Part shown: positions 56,371-64,000 of the stretch, piece by piece
How positions within the stretch are numbered: the first letter of the stretch is position 1
How the letters are laid out: each line of letters opens with the position of its first letter
Assembly (NCBI RefSeq): GCF_003072645.1
Contig: NZ_CP028897.1
Span: forward strand, 943,658-1,007,657
Source of the DNA: Dongshaea marina
GTDB lineage: Bacteria > Pseudomonadota > Gammaproteobacteria > Enterobacterales > Aeromonadaceae
Direction of reading: 5' to 3'
DNA length: 64,000 nt
Notes under the pieces: model-generated
Seen by the model: the letters and a program-made list of their open reading frames with translations, nothing else
What the model was told of the DNA's origin: nothing
Databases searched by the model: none
Translations under genes and position numbers: made by a program

Positions 56371-57545
56371 CTCCTGAGAATAAGAGTAGAGAGCTTGCAG
56401 CTCGAATTCGGCACGCATCGGGTTGCCACAACAGTGTCATGCCACTTCATGAACCTATGTTTATCGGTAATGAGTGGCACTATGTGAAAGAGTGCCTGGA
56501 TACGGGATGGGTTTCTTCCCAGGGTAAGTTTGTTGATCAATTTGAAAGGGATCTTGAGTCTTACACGGGAAGTAACCATGCTATCGCTGTAATGAATGGT
56601 ACGGCAGCACTTCACCTGGCTCTACTAGGTGCCGGTGTGAAGGCAGGAGATGAGGTATTAACGCCATCCCTTAGCTTTGTCGCAACGGCCAATGCCATCT
56701 GCTATTGCGGGGCAACCCCTCATTTTGTGGATGTTGAAAGTCTGAATTTAGGCCTGGATGCCACCTCTTTGGATGAGTATCTGAACTCTGCCACAGAGCT
56801 TAGAGATGGCACTTGCTACAACTGTTCCACTGGCCGGGTTATAAGAGCCTTGGTTGTTATGCATACCTTTGGGATACCCTCTGAAATGGAGGCTATCCAA
56901 AAGCTATGTAAGCAGTACTCACTTGCATTGGTTGAAGATGCTGCAGAGGGGCTAGGTAGTCATTATCAGGGGCAGCATGTTGGGACATTTGGTGTCACTG
57001 CCGCACTTAGTTTCAATGGTAATAAAATCATGACTACAGGTGGAGGCGGCGCTGTTTTGTGTCAGGGAAAGGTGCTTGCTGAGAGGCTTCATCATCTTTC
57101 GACGACAGCGAAGCTTAAGCATCCATGGCAGTATCATCATGATGCAGTTGGATATAATTATCGGATGCCAAACCTTAATGCAGCCTTAGGGTGTGCTCAG
57201 CTTGAGCAGATGCCGGAAATATTAAGACGCAAACGCACTCTTCACGAGAGTTATCAGCAGTATTTTCCCTGGAGGGGGATTGAGTTATTAAAAGCTTCTG
57301 GTGACAGAGAATGGAACTACTGGCTAATGGGATTAAGCCTACCTTCTGATTATAAATTAGAAATAGTCTTAGAAGAATTGAATTCACAAGGGATCCTTGC
57401 TCGACCAGTCTGGCAGCCTCTGCATCAACTTCCGATGTTTGAGGTCTCACCTCGAATGGATTTAAGTTGCACAGAGCGGCTAGCTAGTTGCATTATCAAT
57501 ATACCAAGTAGTGCAGGGGTCATGGATGATGCAAAAAATTTTTAA
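56367..57545 (+). CDS. legC: LegC-like PLP-dependent sugar aminotransferase
   Basis: DegT/DnrJ/EryC1 family. 392 residues. Starts HEPMFIGNEWHYVKECLDTGWVSSQGKFVDQFE, PLP-binding lysine in LSFNGNKIMTTGGGGAV (about residue 219), and EDAAEGLGSHYQGQHVG. Adds the C4 amino group to the LegB product. ATGA overlap with legB shows a tight operon. Confidence 0.88.
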   Translation: MTPENKSRELAARIRHASGCHNSVMPLHEPMFIGNEWHYVKECLDTGWVSSQGKFVDQFERDLESYTGSNHAIAVMNGTAALHLALLGAGVKAGDEVLTPSLSFVATANAICYCGATPHFVDVESLNLGLDATSLDEYLNSATELRDGTCYNCSTGRVIRALVVMHTFGIPSEMEAIQKLCKQYSLALVEDAAEGLGSHYQGQHVGTFGVTAALSFNGNKIMTTGGGGAVLCQGKVLAERLHHLSTTAKLKHPWQYHHDAVGYNYRMPNLNAALGCAQLEQMPEILRRKRTLHESYQQYFPWRGIELLKASGDREWNYWLMGLSLPSDYKLEIVLEELNSQGILARPVWQPLHQLPMFEVSPRMDLSCTERLASCIINIPSSAGVMDDAKNF

Positions 57546-58707
57546 AGTTACTGTTGTGACGGGCGGCAGAGCCGATTATGGTTTGCTGCGTCCCTTACTA
57601 AAAGCCTTAAAAAAACACCCTAAGTTTGAATTACAGCTCGCCGTTACCGGAGCTCATTGTTGCCAAAGTTGGGGGGATAGCTTGTCAACTATTCATAGCG
57701 ATGGTTTTCATATTGCAGCTGAAGTTGATATGCAACTTGCCAGTGATACCCCTGTTGGAATGAGTAAGTCTTTAGGACTTGGTGTGCTCGGAATGAGCGC
57801 AGCTTTGTCTCGGTTAAAACCAGATGCACTAGTTCTTCTTGGTGATCGTTATGAAATTTTTGCAGCAGCTCAAGCCGCTCTTTTTCTTAAAGTCCCTGTT
57901 GTTCATCTTCATGGAGGAGAGCTGAGTCAAGGAGCTGTGGACGACTCTATTCGTCACTGTATCTCTAAGATTGCAAGCCTTCACTTTTGCTCAACTGAGG
58001 AGTATCGACAGCGCCTTCTTCAGTTAGGGGAAGCGGTGGAGGCTGTTTACGATACCGGCCCTCTGGCTCTGGATAATATACGAGAACTTAAGTTGTTGAC
58101 ACGAGATGAGTTGGTGGCTGAACTGGGCTCTGCATTCTCTCGTCCGTATTTGCTCATGACATTGCACCCTGAGACAGCTACAAACCATGATCCAAGAGTA
58201 CTTTCTGAACTGCTCTGTGAGACGCTAAGAAATGAATGGCCGCATCAGATCATTATGACATCCAGCAACTCTGACGCCGGAGGACAGCAAATAGAGGGGG
58301 TACTAGAGAGTTATGTTCAGAAGTATCCCGAGCAGTTTGTACTATATAAGCATCTGGGAGTACTACGATATATGTCTGCTGTAAGTTGTGCGAAAGCAGT
58401 TGTTGGCAACTCATCAAGTGGACTCCTTGAAGTTCCACTCTTAGGAACTCCGACACTGGATATTGGAGAGCGTCAAAGAGGGCGAACAGCACCGATTTCC
58501 GTTATTCGCGCTTGCGCTACAGCTCGGGAGATCGTTAATGGGTTGGAAAGAGCGCTGTCTAAATCTCATCAGGAGCTATCAAAGCATCATTGCCATACCT
58601 ATGGTGAGGACTCTGTTGCCGAACGTATGATCAACGTTTTACTTAGCCACCTTCAGCAGGGACTAGGCAAGCTTCCTTTTGTGGACAGGATGGAAAGAAG
58701 GGTTTAG
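57526..58707 (+). CDS. legG: LegG/NeuC-like hydrolysing UDP/GDP-sugar 2-epimerase
   Basis: Releases the nucleotide and epimerises at C2 to give the free 6-deoxy-mannose-type amino sugar. TGGRADYGLLRPLLKAL at the N-terminus, LVLLGDRYEIFAAAQAALFLKVPVVHLHGGELSQGAVDDSIRH, and VGNSSSGLLEVPLLGTPTLDIGERQRGR near the C-terminus. ATG 57526 or 57529 fits the family start; the frame extends to GTG 57511. It overlaps the legC end. No acetyltransferase (LegH) gene lies between, so that step must be encoded elsewhere. Confidence 0.87.
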   Translation: MMQKIFKVTVVTGGRADYGLLRPLLKALKKHPKFELQLAVTGAHCCQSWGDSLSTIHSDGFHIAAEVDMQLASDTPVGMSKSLGLGVLGMSAALSRLKPDALVLLGDRYEIFAAAQAALFLKVPVVHLHGGELSQGAVDDSIRHCISKIASLHFCSTEEYRQRLLQLGEAVEAVYDTGPLALDNIRELKLLTRDELVAELGSAFSRPYLLMTLHPETATNHDPRVLSELLCETLRNEWPHQIIMTSSNSDAGGQQIEGVLESYVQKYPEQFVLYKHLGVLRYMSAVSCAKAVVGNSSSGLLEVPLLGTPTLDIGERQRGRTAPISVIRACATAREIVNGLERALSKSHQELSKHHCHTYGEDSVAERMINVLLSHLQQGLGKLPFVDRMERRV

Positions 58708-58846
58708 TGGACACTTTGGACAAGAGGCTCGAAAAAAAGTATGCACAGGGGGGGGTAATAAATCTTTGTATTTTGAAGTGCAAAGGTGAAAGGGTAAAGG
58801 GTTCATGTTAGGCTCAAAATGTAGCTAGCATCCAGGGAGAGAGTGC
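58708..58846 (+). other. Intergenic gap with a G8 tract
   Basis: 139 bases between legG and ptmE in an otherwise overlapping operon. It contains eight G at 58748-58755 and ends in CCAGGGAGAGAG, the ptmE ribosome site. A neuB/legI gene is not present here. The G tract could alter expression if its length varies; that is inference. Confidence 0.5.
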
Positions 58847-59899
58847 ATGAAGCGCTGGCAGAACAGCTTTATTGATCCAGAGGCGAGTATTGAGCGAGCT
58901 ATCCAAATTATCGATAAAAGTGGCTTGCAGCTTGTGATGGTGGTTGATACTGAGCATCGGCTATTAGGGGTTATCACGGATGGTGATGTGCGGCGCGCGC
59001 TCTTGCAACACATTCCTTTAACCGAGCCTGTAACTGCAATTATGCAGTGTTCCCCAGTGACAGCTTCTCCTGAACTTTCTGAAAATGAGTTGCGTAAGCG
59101 CATGCTACACCATGTGATCGATCAGCTTCCTCTGGTTGACTCAGATGGAAAAGTGGTTGGCTTGCAAACATTACAGCACTTAAGTAAGCCGCAGGAACTT
59201 GATAATACGGTTATTCTAATGGCTGGAGGTCAAGGGACGAGATTGCGCCCTCTTACTGAGGCTTGTCCTAAACCTATGCTTCGGGTTGGTGTAAAGCCTC
59301 TTCTTGAGCTCATTATTGATAATTTTATCGAGCATGGATTCCATAACTTTTATATCTCTGTAAATTACCTTGCTAAAGTGGTTAAGGATTACTTTGAAGA
59401 TGGTAGTGAATGGGGCATCAATATACATTATATTGAGGAAAATGAGCCTCTCGGGACAGCAGGTTCCTTAGGATTAATTCCTAAGAATGATCTTCAACTG
59501 CCAGCAATTGTGATGAATGGTGATATTCTTACTCAAGTGGATTTTACTGCTCTTCTAAAATTTCACCGTGAACATAAATCTTCGGCGACTATGGGCGTTC
59601 GTGAGTGGAAATATCGAGTTCCTTATGGCGTATTGGAAGCAGATAATCAGAAAATTAAGCGGATTGTTGAAAAGCCTCTGCAGCATTTTTTTGTTAATGC
59701 AGGTATCTATGTTTTAGATCATGAAGCTTTTTCCAGAATTAGTGGTGAAGACTACTTGGATATGCCCGATCTTTTTAGCCAACTCATCGAAGACAATAAG
59801 ACAACGACTATGTTTCCCATTAGAGAGTACTGGTTGGATGTAGGGCAGCACCAAGATTTTGAACAGGCAAATAGAGATATTTTTGAGGCCAGATTTTGA
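58847..59899 (+). CDS. ptmE: PtmE-like CBS-domain sugar-1-phosphate nucleotidyltransferase
   Basis: 350 residues. Two CBS motifs in the first 115 residues (AIQIIDKSGLQLVMVVDTEHRLLGVITDGDVRRAL), then a nucleotidyltransferase domain with VILMAGGQGTRLRPLTEACPKPMLRVG and VMNGDIL. In Campylobacter PtmE makes GDP-GlcN for the legionaminic route. Overlaps the next gene by four bases (TTGA). Confidence 0.87.
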   Translation: MKRWQNSFIDPEASIERAIQIIDKSGLQLVMVVDTEHRLLGVITDGDVRRALLQHIPLTEPVTAIMQCSPVTASPELSENELRKRMLHHVIDQLPLVDSDGKVVGLQTLQHLSKPQELDNTVILMAGGQGTRLRPLTEACPKPMLRVGVKPLLELIIDNFIEHGFHNFYISVNYLAKVVKDYFEDGSEWGINIHYIEENEPLGTAGSLGLIPKNDLQLPAIVMNGDILTQVDFTALLKFHREHKSSATMGVREWKYRVPYGVLEADNQKIKRIVEKPLQHFFVNAGIYVLDHEAFSRISGEDYLDMPDLFSQLIEDNKTTTMFPIREYWLDVGQHQDFEQANRDIFEARF

Positions 59900-60861
59900 C
59901 GACGCAAGTTCTGCTCCTTGGATTTGGCAGTGTAGCTCAAAAGCACATTGAAGCTTTAGGCGAGCTTTTGTCTGATGTAAAGTTTGCTGTTTGGTGTCGT
60001 CCGGGAAAGTTACGCTCGCACCCCAAGGTGGTGCATTTTTTCTATGATGCTAAGCAAGCTATTGCCTGGCAGCCTCATCTTATCATTGTGACAACGCCCT
60101 CATCGATTCGACTCGAATTGATTACAGAACTCGCTTCTTTGGGTTGCCCAATGCTTATAGAGAAGCCACTAGCTGACAGCCTATCCCAAGCACAAGAGAT
60201 TACCTGTTTACTGGCAAAAAAAAATAGCTTCTATCTGGTCGCTTATCAGCTTAGGTTTTTACCCAGTTTTCTCAAGCTACAGCAGTGGCTTACTCTTTTG
60301 GGACAGCTCTATCATGTTAGGCTGGATGTTGGGCAGTACTTGCCTCACTGGCGCCCAGGCAAGCCTGTTATCGAGATGGTTTCAGCGTCATTAGAGCTTG
60401 GTGGTGGGGCCTTGCTTGAGCTGAGTCATGAACTGGATCTGATGATTAACCTCATTGGAAAGCCTTCATCGGTCTTTGCAAAAAAGGCTCCTCCGAGTCA
60501 CTTAGCAATTGAAGTGGAAGAGTGTGTTGAGTTGCTTTGTAGTTATCCTCAAGGACCATTGGTGAGTGTCCACTTAGATATGCTCCGCTATTCTCCGTCC
60601 CGTAATAGTACATGGCTAGGCGAAAATGGACAGATTTGCTGGGATCTATTAAGTGATAGCCTGACATTTTATGATCGAACTGGTGAGCAGGTTGATTCAT
60701 TCAATGGAGGGATGGATCCGGGGAGAGCACGCAAAGCTTTACTGGAATCTTTTATTAACCAATCTTCTCGGGGTTGTAATTTGGAACAGGGGTGTGAAGT
60801 CATGCATCTCATTGAGGCTTGTAAAGAGTCGTTGCGATACAACAGGGAGATAGTTTTGTGA
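59896..60861 (+). CDS. ptmF: PtmF-like Gfo/Idh/MocA oxidoreductase
   Basis: 321 residues from TTG 59896. Rossmann VLLLGFGSVAQKHIEAL at residues 5-21, IEKPLADSLSQAQ (EKP motif near 90), and GGALLELSHELDLMINL (H in the substrate site). PtmF supports the precursor supply in the Campylobacter Ptm/legionaminic cluster. Start overlaps the ptmE stop, end overlaps legF. Confidence 0.82.
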   Translation: MTTQVLLLGFGSVAQKHIEALGELLSDVKFAVWCRPGKLRSHPKVVHFFYDAKQAIAWQPHLIIVTTPSSIRLELITELASLGCPMLIEKPLADSLSQAQEITCLLAKKNSFYLVAYQLRFLPSFLKLQQWLTLLGQLYHVRLDVGQYLPHWRPGKPVIEMVSASLELGGGALLELSHELDLMINLIGKPSSVFAKKAPPSHLAIEVEECVELLCSYPQGPLVSVHLDMLRYSPSRNSTWLGENGQICWDLLSDSLTFYDRTGEQVDSFNGGMDPGRARKALLESFINQSSRGCNLEQGCEVMHLIEACKESLRYNREIVL

Positions 60862-61579
60862 GTGGTGAAGAAAGTACGCTCGCTTTTATTTTCGCCAGGG
60901 GGGGTCTAAAGGGATTCCTCGTAAAAATATCCAGCTTTTAGCTGGTAAGCCTCTTATTTCCTATAGCATTGAGGCTGCATTGAATCACCCTCAGATAGAG
61001 CAGGTGATTGTCTCTACAGATAGCCAGGAGATTGCGCAAGTTGCTTTGGAGTGGGGAGCGCAAGTTCCTTTCATCCGCCCTGCAGAGTTGGCAACAGATA
61101 CTGCGCCAGAGTTAGAAGCCTGGCAACATGCAATACGTTTTTGCCAGACTCAGCCTCAATGGCATAGCTTCTCAACCTTTATTTCCTTACCAGCAACAGC
61201 ACCTCTTCGTTCTGAGGATGATGTAACCCGATGCTTGGAGTTATTTGGTCAGAGCAACTTTGATTTGGTTGTCACCGGCTCTATAGCCTCCAGGAGTCCC
61301 TGGTTTAATATGGTAAAGAAAAAGGATGATGGCGCTATAGAGTTGGTGCTTCCTAGCCAACATACACGGCGACAAGATACGCCTCAGGTTTTTGACCTAA
61401 CGACGGTAGCCTATGTTTCAAGCCCGCAGTATATCCTAAATAGCCAGAATGTAATGCAAGGAAGGATTGGCTTGGTAGAGATTCCAAGAGAGCGGGCGAT
61501 CGATATTGATGAGCCCCTGGATTTTGAGATTGCAGAATGCTTGCTGGCAAGGAGGATGTGTGAGCAAGACACTAGATAA
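60858..61579 (+). CDS. legF: LegF/NeuA-like CMP-nonulosonate cytidylyltransferase (frameshift at a G tract)
   Basis: Activates the finished nine-carbon sugar with CTP. GTG at 60858 starts ESTLAFIFARGG, then the frame is lost. One extra G in the seven-G run at 60898-60904 gives [30 protein letters not shown], the exact cytidylyltransferase signature, and a 240-residue protein. Later motifs: STDSQEIAQVALEWGAQVPFIRPAELATDTA and ATAPLRSEDDV. The tract may be sequence error or a contingency site. It overlaps ptmA by 20 bases. Confidence 0.87.
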
Positions 61580-62348
61580 ATTGGCTGATCTTTCAAGTAG
61601 AGTGGCTTTGGTCACTGGAGGAGCTGGGCATCTTGGTCGTTTATGTTGCAATTTGCTTGTAGAGCAGGGAGCAAAGGTGATTGCTATTGATCGTCAGGAA
61701 GCTCTCCAAAATGTAGTATTTCATGATGGAATAACTCCTATTGCTCTTGAGCTTGCAAGCATAGAGGCTGAAGGGGAGCTTCTACTACAGAAGATAGAGC
61801 GTGATTTTGGGCGGCTGGATATCTTGGTGAACAACGCAGCCTTTGTTGGGACATCAGAGCTACAAGGTTGGAGTACATCCTTCGCTGAGCAGTCAATTGA
61901 GAGTTGGCGCGCTTGTTTGGAGGTGAATTTAACAGCTACTTTTGCCTTGAGTCAGTTGTTCTATCCATTGTTATCAGTCAGAGAAAAAGGAGTGATTGTT
62001 AACATCGGGTCCATTTACGGTGAGGTAGGGCCTGATTGGTCGCTGTATGAAGGCACTCAAATGGCTAACCCCGCAGCTTATGCTGCAAGCAAGGGCGGGC
62101 TTCATCAGTTAACGCGCTGGCTTGCAACTACCCTTGCCCCCAAAGTACGGGCTAACACTTTGGTACCAGGGGGAATTTTTCGTTATCAGCCGAAGAGCTT
62201 TGTGGATGCATATTGCCAGAGGACACCTTTGAGGAGGATGGCTAAGGAAGAGGATCTTGCCGGCCCTCTGCTTTTTCTATGTTCAGATATGTCCTGCTAT
62301 ATGACCGGAGCTCGACTCGATGTTGATGGCGGATGGCAGGCTTGGTAG
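61560..62348 (+). CDS. ptmA: PtmA-like short-chain dehydrogenase
   Basis: 262 residues from GTG 61560, chosen for the AAGGAGG just before it. LVTGGAGHLGRLCC (NAD(P) motif, residue about 17), NNAAFVGTSELQGW, catalytic NIGSIYGEVGPDWSLYEG and YAASKGG (Y-x3-K, about 180), LVPGGIF. In Campylobacter PtmA acts with PtmF in supply of the amino-sugar precursor. The frame extends upstream inside legF but without a ribosome site. Confidence 0.85.
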   Translation: MSKTLDKLADLSSRVALVTGGAGHLGRLCCNLLVEQGAKVIAIDRQEALQNVVFHDGITPIALELASIEAEGELLLQKIERDFGRLDILVNNAAFVGTSELQGWSTSFAEQSIESWRACLEVNLTATFALSQLFYPLLSVREKGVIVNIGSIYGEVGPDWSLYEGTQMANPAAYAASKGGLHQLTRWLATTLAPKVRANTLVPGGIFRYQPKSFVDAYCQRTPLRRMAKEEDLAGPLLFLCSDMSCYMTGARLDVDGGWQAW

Positions 62349-62403
62349 GCGCAGTTATTGCATTATTCTTTGTACTCTTACTTTTTAAGGATGAAGAAGA
62401 TCT

Positions 62404-63717
62404 ATGGCTCAAATTTCAGCACCATCTCGTGTCGATACTCGATTATTTTCTCCTGAAGCCTCGATTAATGGAACAAAATATGGTTTACCCTCGGAGGTTT
62501 ACTATTGTAAAAAATGTGTAATTAGTAATCAGCGCCCAAACTCGGCTGTAGAGTTTAAGCATACGAATAAAAGCAAAAAGAAAACAATTCACTTTGATAG
62601 CGAGGGGGTTTGTGATGCGTGCCGATTATCGGAGCAGAAAAATAATACAATAGATTGGGAGCTCAGAGATAAGGCGTTGAGAGAGTTATGTGATCGGCAT
62701 AGGAGCAAAAATGGATACTATGATTGTTTGGTTCCGGGATCTGGCGGTAAGGATAGTTTTTACGCGGCTCATATTTTAAAAGAAAAGTATGGAATGCACC
62801 CATTAACCGTGACTTGGGCACCACATATATACACAGAGTGGGGGTGGAAGAATTTTCAGTCATGGATTCATGCAGGGCTTGATAACTACCTTATGACTCC
62901 AAATGGGCGGGTACACAGATTATTAACCCGGTTGGCCGTTGAAAATTTATTGCATCCATTTCAACCATTTATGTTAGGGCAAAAGTTATTAGCCCCCAAA
63001 ATGGCTAAGAAGTTCAATATCCCATTGATCTTTTATGGTGAAAATGAGGCGGAGTATGGAAACCCTATTGCAGATACCAACTCACCACTGCGTAGTAGCG
63101 AATACTTTTCATCGTCTGACTATGATGAGCTTTATCTTGGAGGAGTATCATTGACAGAGCTTCAGGAGGACTTTGGATTAGTTTCCCAGGATCTTATTCC
63201 ATACCTTCCTATATCTGAGGGTGATATTGAAGAGTGTAATATTGAAACACATTATCTAGGATATTATCTGAAATGGCACCCTCAGAGTTGCTATTACTAT
63301 GCAGTAGAAAATGGCGGATTTGTTGCTTCTCCAGAAAGGACGCCTGGAACTTATTCTAAGTATAATAGTATTGATGATCGAATTGATGACCTTCATTATT
63401 ATACAACCGGTGTTAAATTTGGTCTGGGTCGTGCGAGTTATGATGCAGCTCAAGAGATTCGTTCCTTAGATATTGAGAGAGATGAAGGTGTTGCTTTGGT
63501 TCGTCGATATGATCACGAATTCCCTGAGCGTTTTATTGATGAGCTGTTATCCTATTTAAGTATTCCTGAGAATGAGTTTCCTGTTGCAGCAACACAATTT
63601 GAATCACCAGTTATGGATAGACACTATTTTGATCGTCTTTGCGATAGCTTTAGGAGTCCTCACTTATGGATTTATGATAAGGGGCTGTGGCGATTACGCC
63701 ACCCTTTGGAGGAGTGA
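62404..63717 (+). CDS. N-acetyl sugar amidotransferase (PseA/WbpG family)
   Basis: ATP-dependent enzyme that turns an N-acetyl group into an acetamidino group. 437 residues. N-terminal zinc-type cysteines YYCKKCVISNQRPN and GVCDACRLSEQ, then the PP-loop VPGSGGKDSFYAAHIL (about residue 112). Downstream lies a HisF-like gene, as in clusters where WbpG works with HisH/HisF-type ammonia donors. Suggests that the flagellar sugar is a 5- or 7-acetamidino derivative. Confidence 0.88.
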   Translation: MAQISAPSRVDTRLFSPEASINGTKYGLPSEVYYCKKCVISNQRPNSAVEFKHTNKSKKKTIHFDSEGVCDACRLSEQKNNTIDWELRDKALRELCDRHRSKNGYYDCLVPGSGGKDSFYAAHILKEKYGMHPLTVTWAPHIYTEWGWKNFQSWIHAGLDNYLMTPNGRVHRLLTRLAVENLLHPFQPFMLGQKLLAPKMAKKFNIPLIFYGENEAEYGNPIADTNSPLRSSEYFSSSDYDELYLGGVSLTELQEDFGLVSQDLIPYLPISEGDIEECNIETHYLGYYLKWHPQSCYYYAVENGGFVASPERTPGTYSKYNSIDDRIDDLHYYTTGVKFGLGRASYDAAQEIRSLDIERDEGVALVRRYDHEFPERFIDELLSYLSIPENEFPVAATQFESPVMDRHYFDRLCDSFRSPHLWIYDKGLWRLRHPLEE

Positions 63718-64000
63718 TGCCAAAGAAGCGACTAATTGCGCGACTTGATATAAAAAATAACTACCTTATCAAGGGGATTCACCTTGAAGGGCTTAGGAAA
63801 CTAGGCACTCCAGATACCTTTGCTGGAGAGTACTTTTCACAGGGTGTTGATGAGCTGATATTTATGGATGCGGTAGCATCTCTCTACCAGCGCAATAATC
63901 TGATGCATATTGTTAGTCAGGCTGCCGAGAATATATTTGTACCAATTACAGTGGGTGGGGGATTAAGAAAATTAGATGATGTTAAGGCTGTCCTGCGAAG
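63717..64000 (+). CDS. HisF-like imidazole-glycerol-phosphate-synthase cyclase homologue (partial)
   Basis: Starts at ATG 63717, sharing one base with the preceding stop, after TTGGAGGAG. RLIARLDIKNNYLIKGIHLEGLRKLGTPDTFA...GVDELIFMDAVASLYQRNN...PITVGGGLRKLDDVK matches the HisF barrel but with variant residues, like the HisF2-type partners of WbpG. The window ends after 94 codons. It probably channels or supplies ammonia for the amidotransferase, with a HisH-like gene expected next. Confidence 0.88.
   Translation, partial: MPKKRLIARLDIKNNYLIKGIHLEGLRKLGTPDTFAGEYFSQGVDELIFMDAVASLYQRNNLMHIVSQAAENIFVPITVGGGLRKLDDVKAVLR

Noticed and set aside
1-64000. CRISPR array, rRNA operon or prophage structural genes
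   Set aside because: No regularly spaced repeats, rRNA sequence or capsid/tail genes were seen.

Overview
The window looks like chromosomal DNA of a motile gammaproteobacterium with a polar flagellum. The order flgT / flgOP / flgNMA / cheV-cheR / flgBCDEFGHIJKL / flagellins / flaG / fliD, with sigma-54 and sigma-28 promoters, is the Vibrio-Aeromonas-Shewanella type of layout. I cannot name the species.

Left part (1-10,007): an alpha (CS1/CFA-I class) chaperone-usher fimbrial locus on the minus strand: major pilin, chaperone, usher and a small secreted protein cut by the window edge. A pilin-like orphan gene and an AraC-type regulator lie beyond the pilin. Two insertion sequences have hit the locus. 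An IS982-family element splits the major pilin gene (5-bp duplication) and an IS21-family element splits the araC gene (7-bp duplication). Removing either element plus one duplication restores an open frame.

Middle (10,292-28,670): an 18.4-kb integrative element in a tRNA-Arg(CCT) gene, bounded by 111-bp direct repeats. It carries a tyrosine integrase, an AlpA pseudogene and an intact AlpA, an HTH protein, a YagK/YfjJ-type protein with HUH-Rep-like motifs, a serine recombinase and a defence cassette. The cassette is a type I restriction-modification system (hsdM, hsdS, hsdR) with two accessory genes inserted before hsdR: an HrgA/COG2958-like protein and an AlbA_2/Schlafen-type ATP-binding protein. 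It also carries a DUF4160-DUF2442 fusion, a small conserved protein, and an HNH nuclease overlapping a NUDIX hydrolase.

Right part (28,753-64,000): the flagellar cluster. It runs from outer-ring accessory proteins (flgT, flgO, flgP) through regulators (flgM, flgN, flgA), chemotaxis (cheV, cheR), rod, hook and rings (flgB-flgJ) and hook-filament junction (flgK, flgL) to two tandem large flagellins, flaG and fliD. Next come a Maf-type flagellin glycosyltransferase and a legionaminic-acid-like cassette (legB, legC, legG, ptmE, ptmF, legF, ptmA, an N-acetyl-sugar amidotransferase, a HisF-like protein). Together these would make and attach a nonulosonic acid, probably amidino-modified, to the flagellins. 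No NeuB/LegI synthase is visible before the window ends.

A warning for the reader: nine genes (usher, chaperone, istA, AlbA-type gene, hsdR, HNH nuclease, flgE, flgG, legF) are broken by 14 single-base frameshifts. Every one is repaired by adding one base to a short homopolymer. This pattern suggests under-called homopolymers in the assembly rather than real decay, so these genes are annotated at full corrected span.
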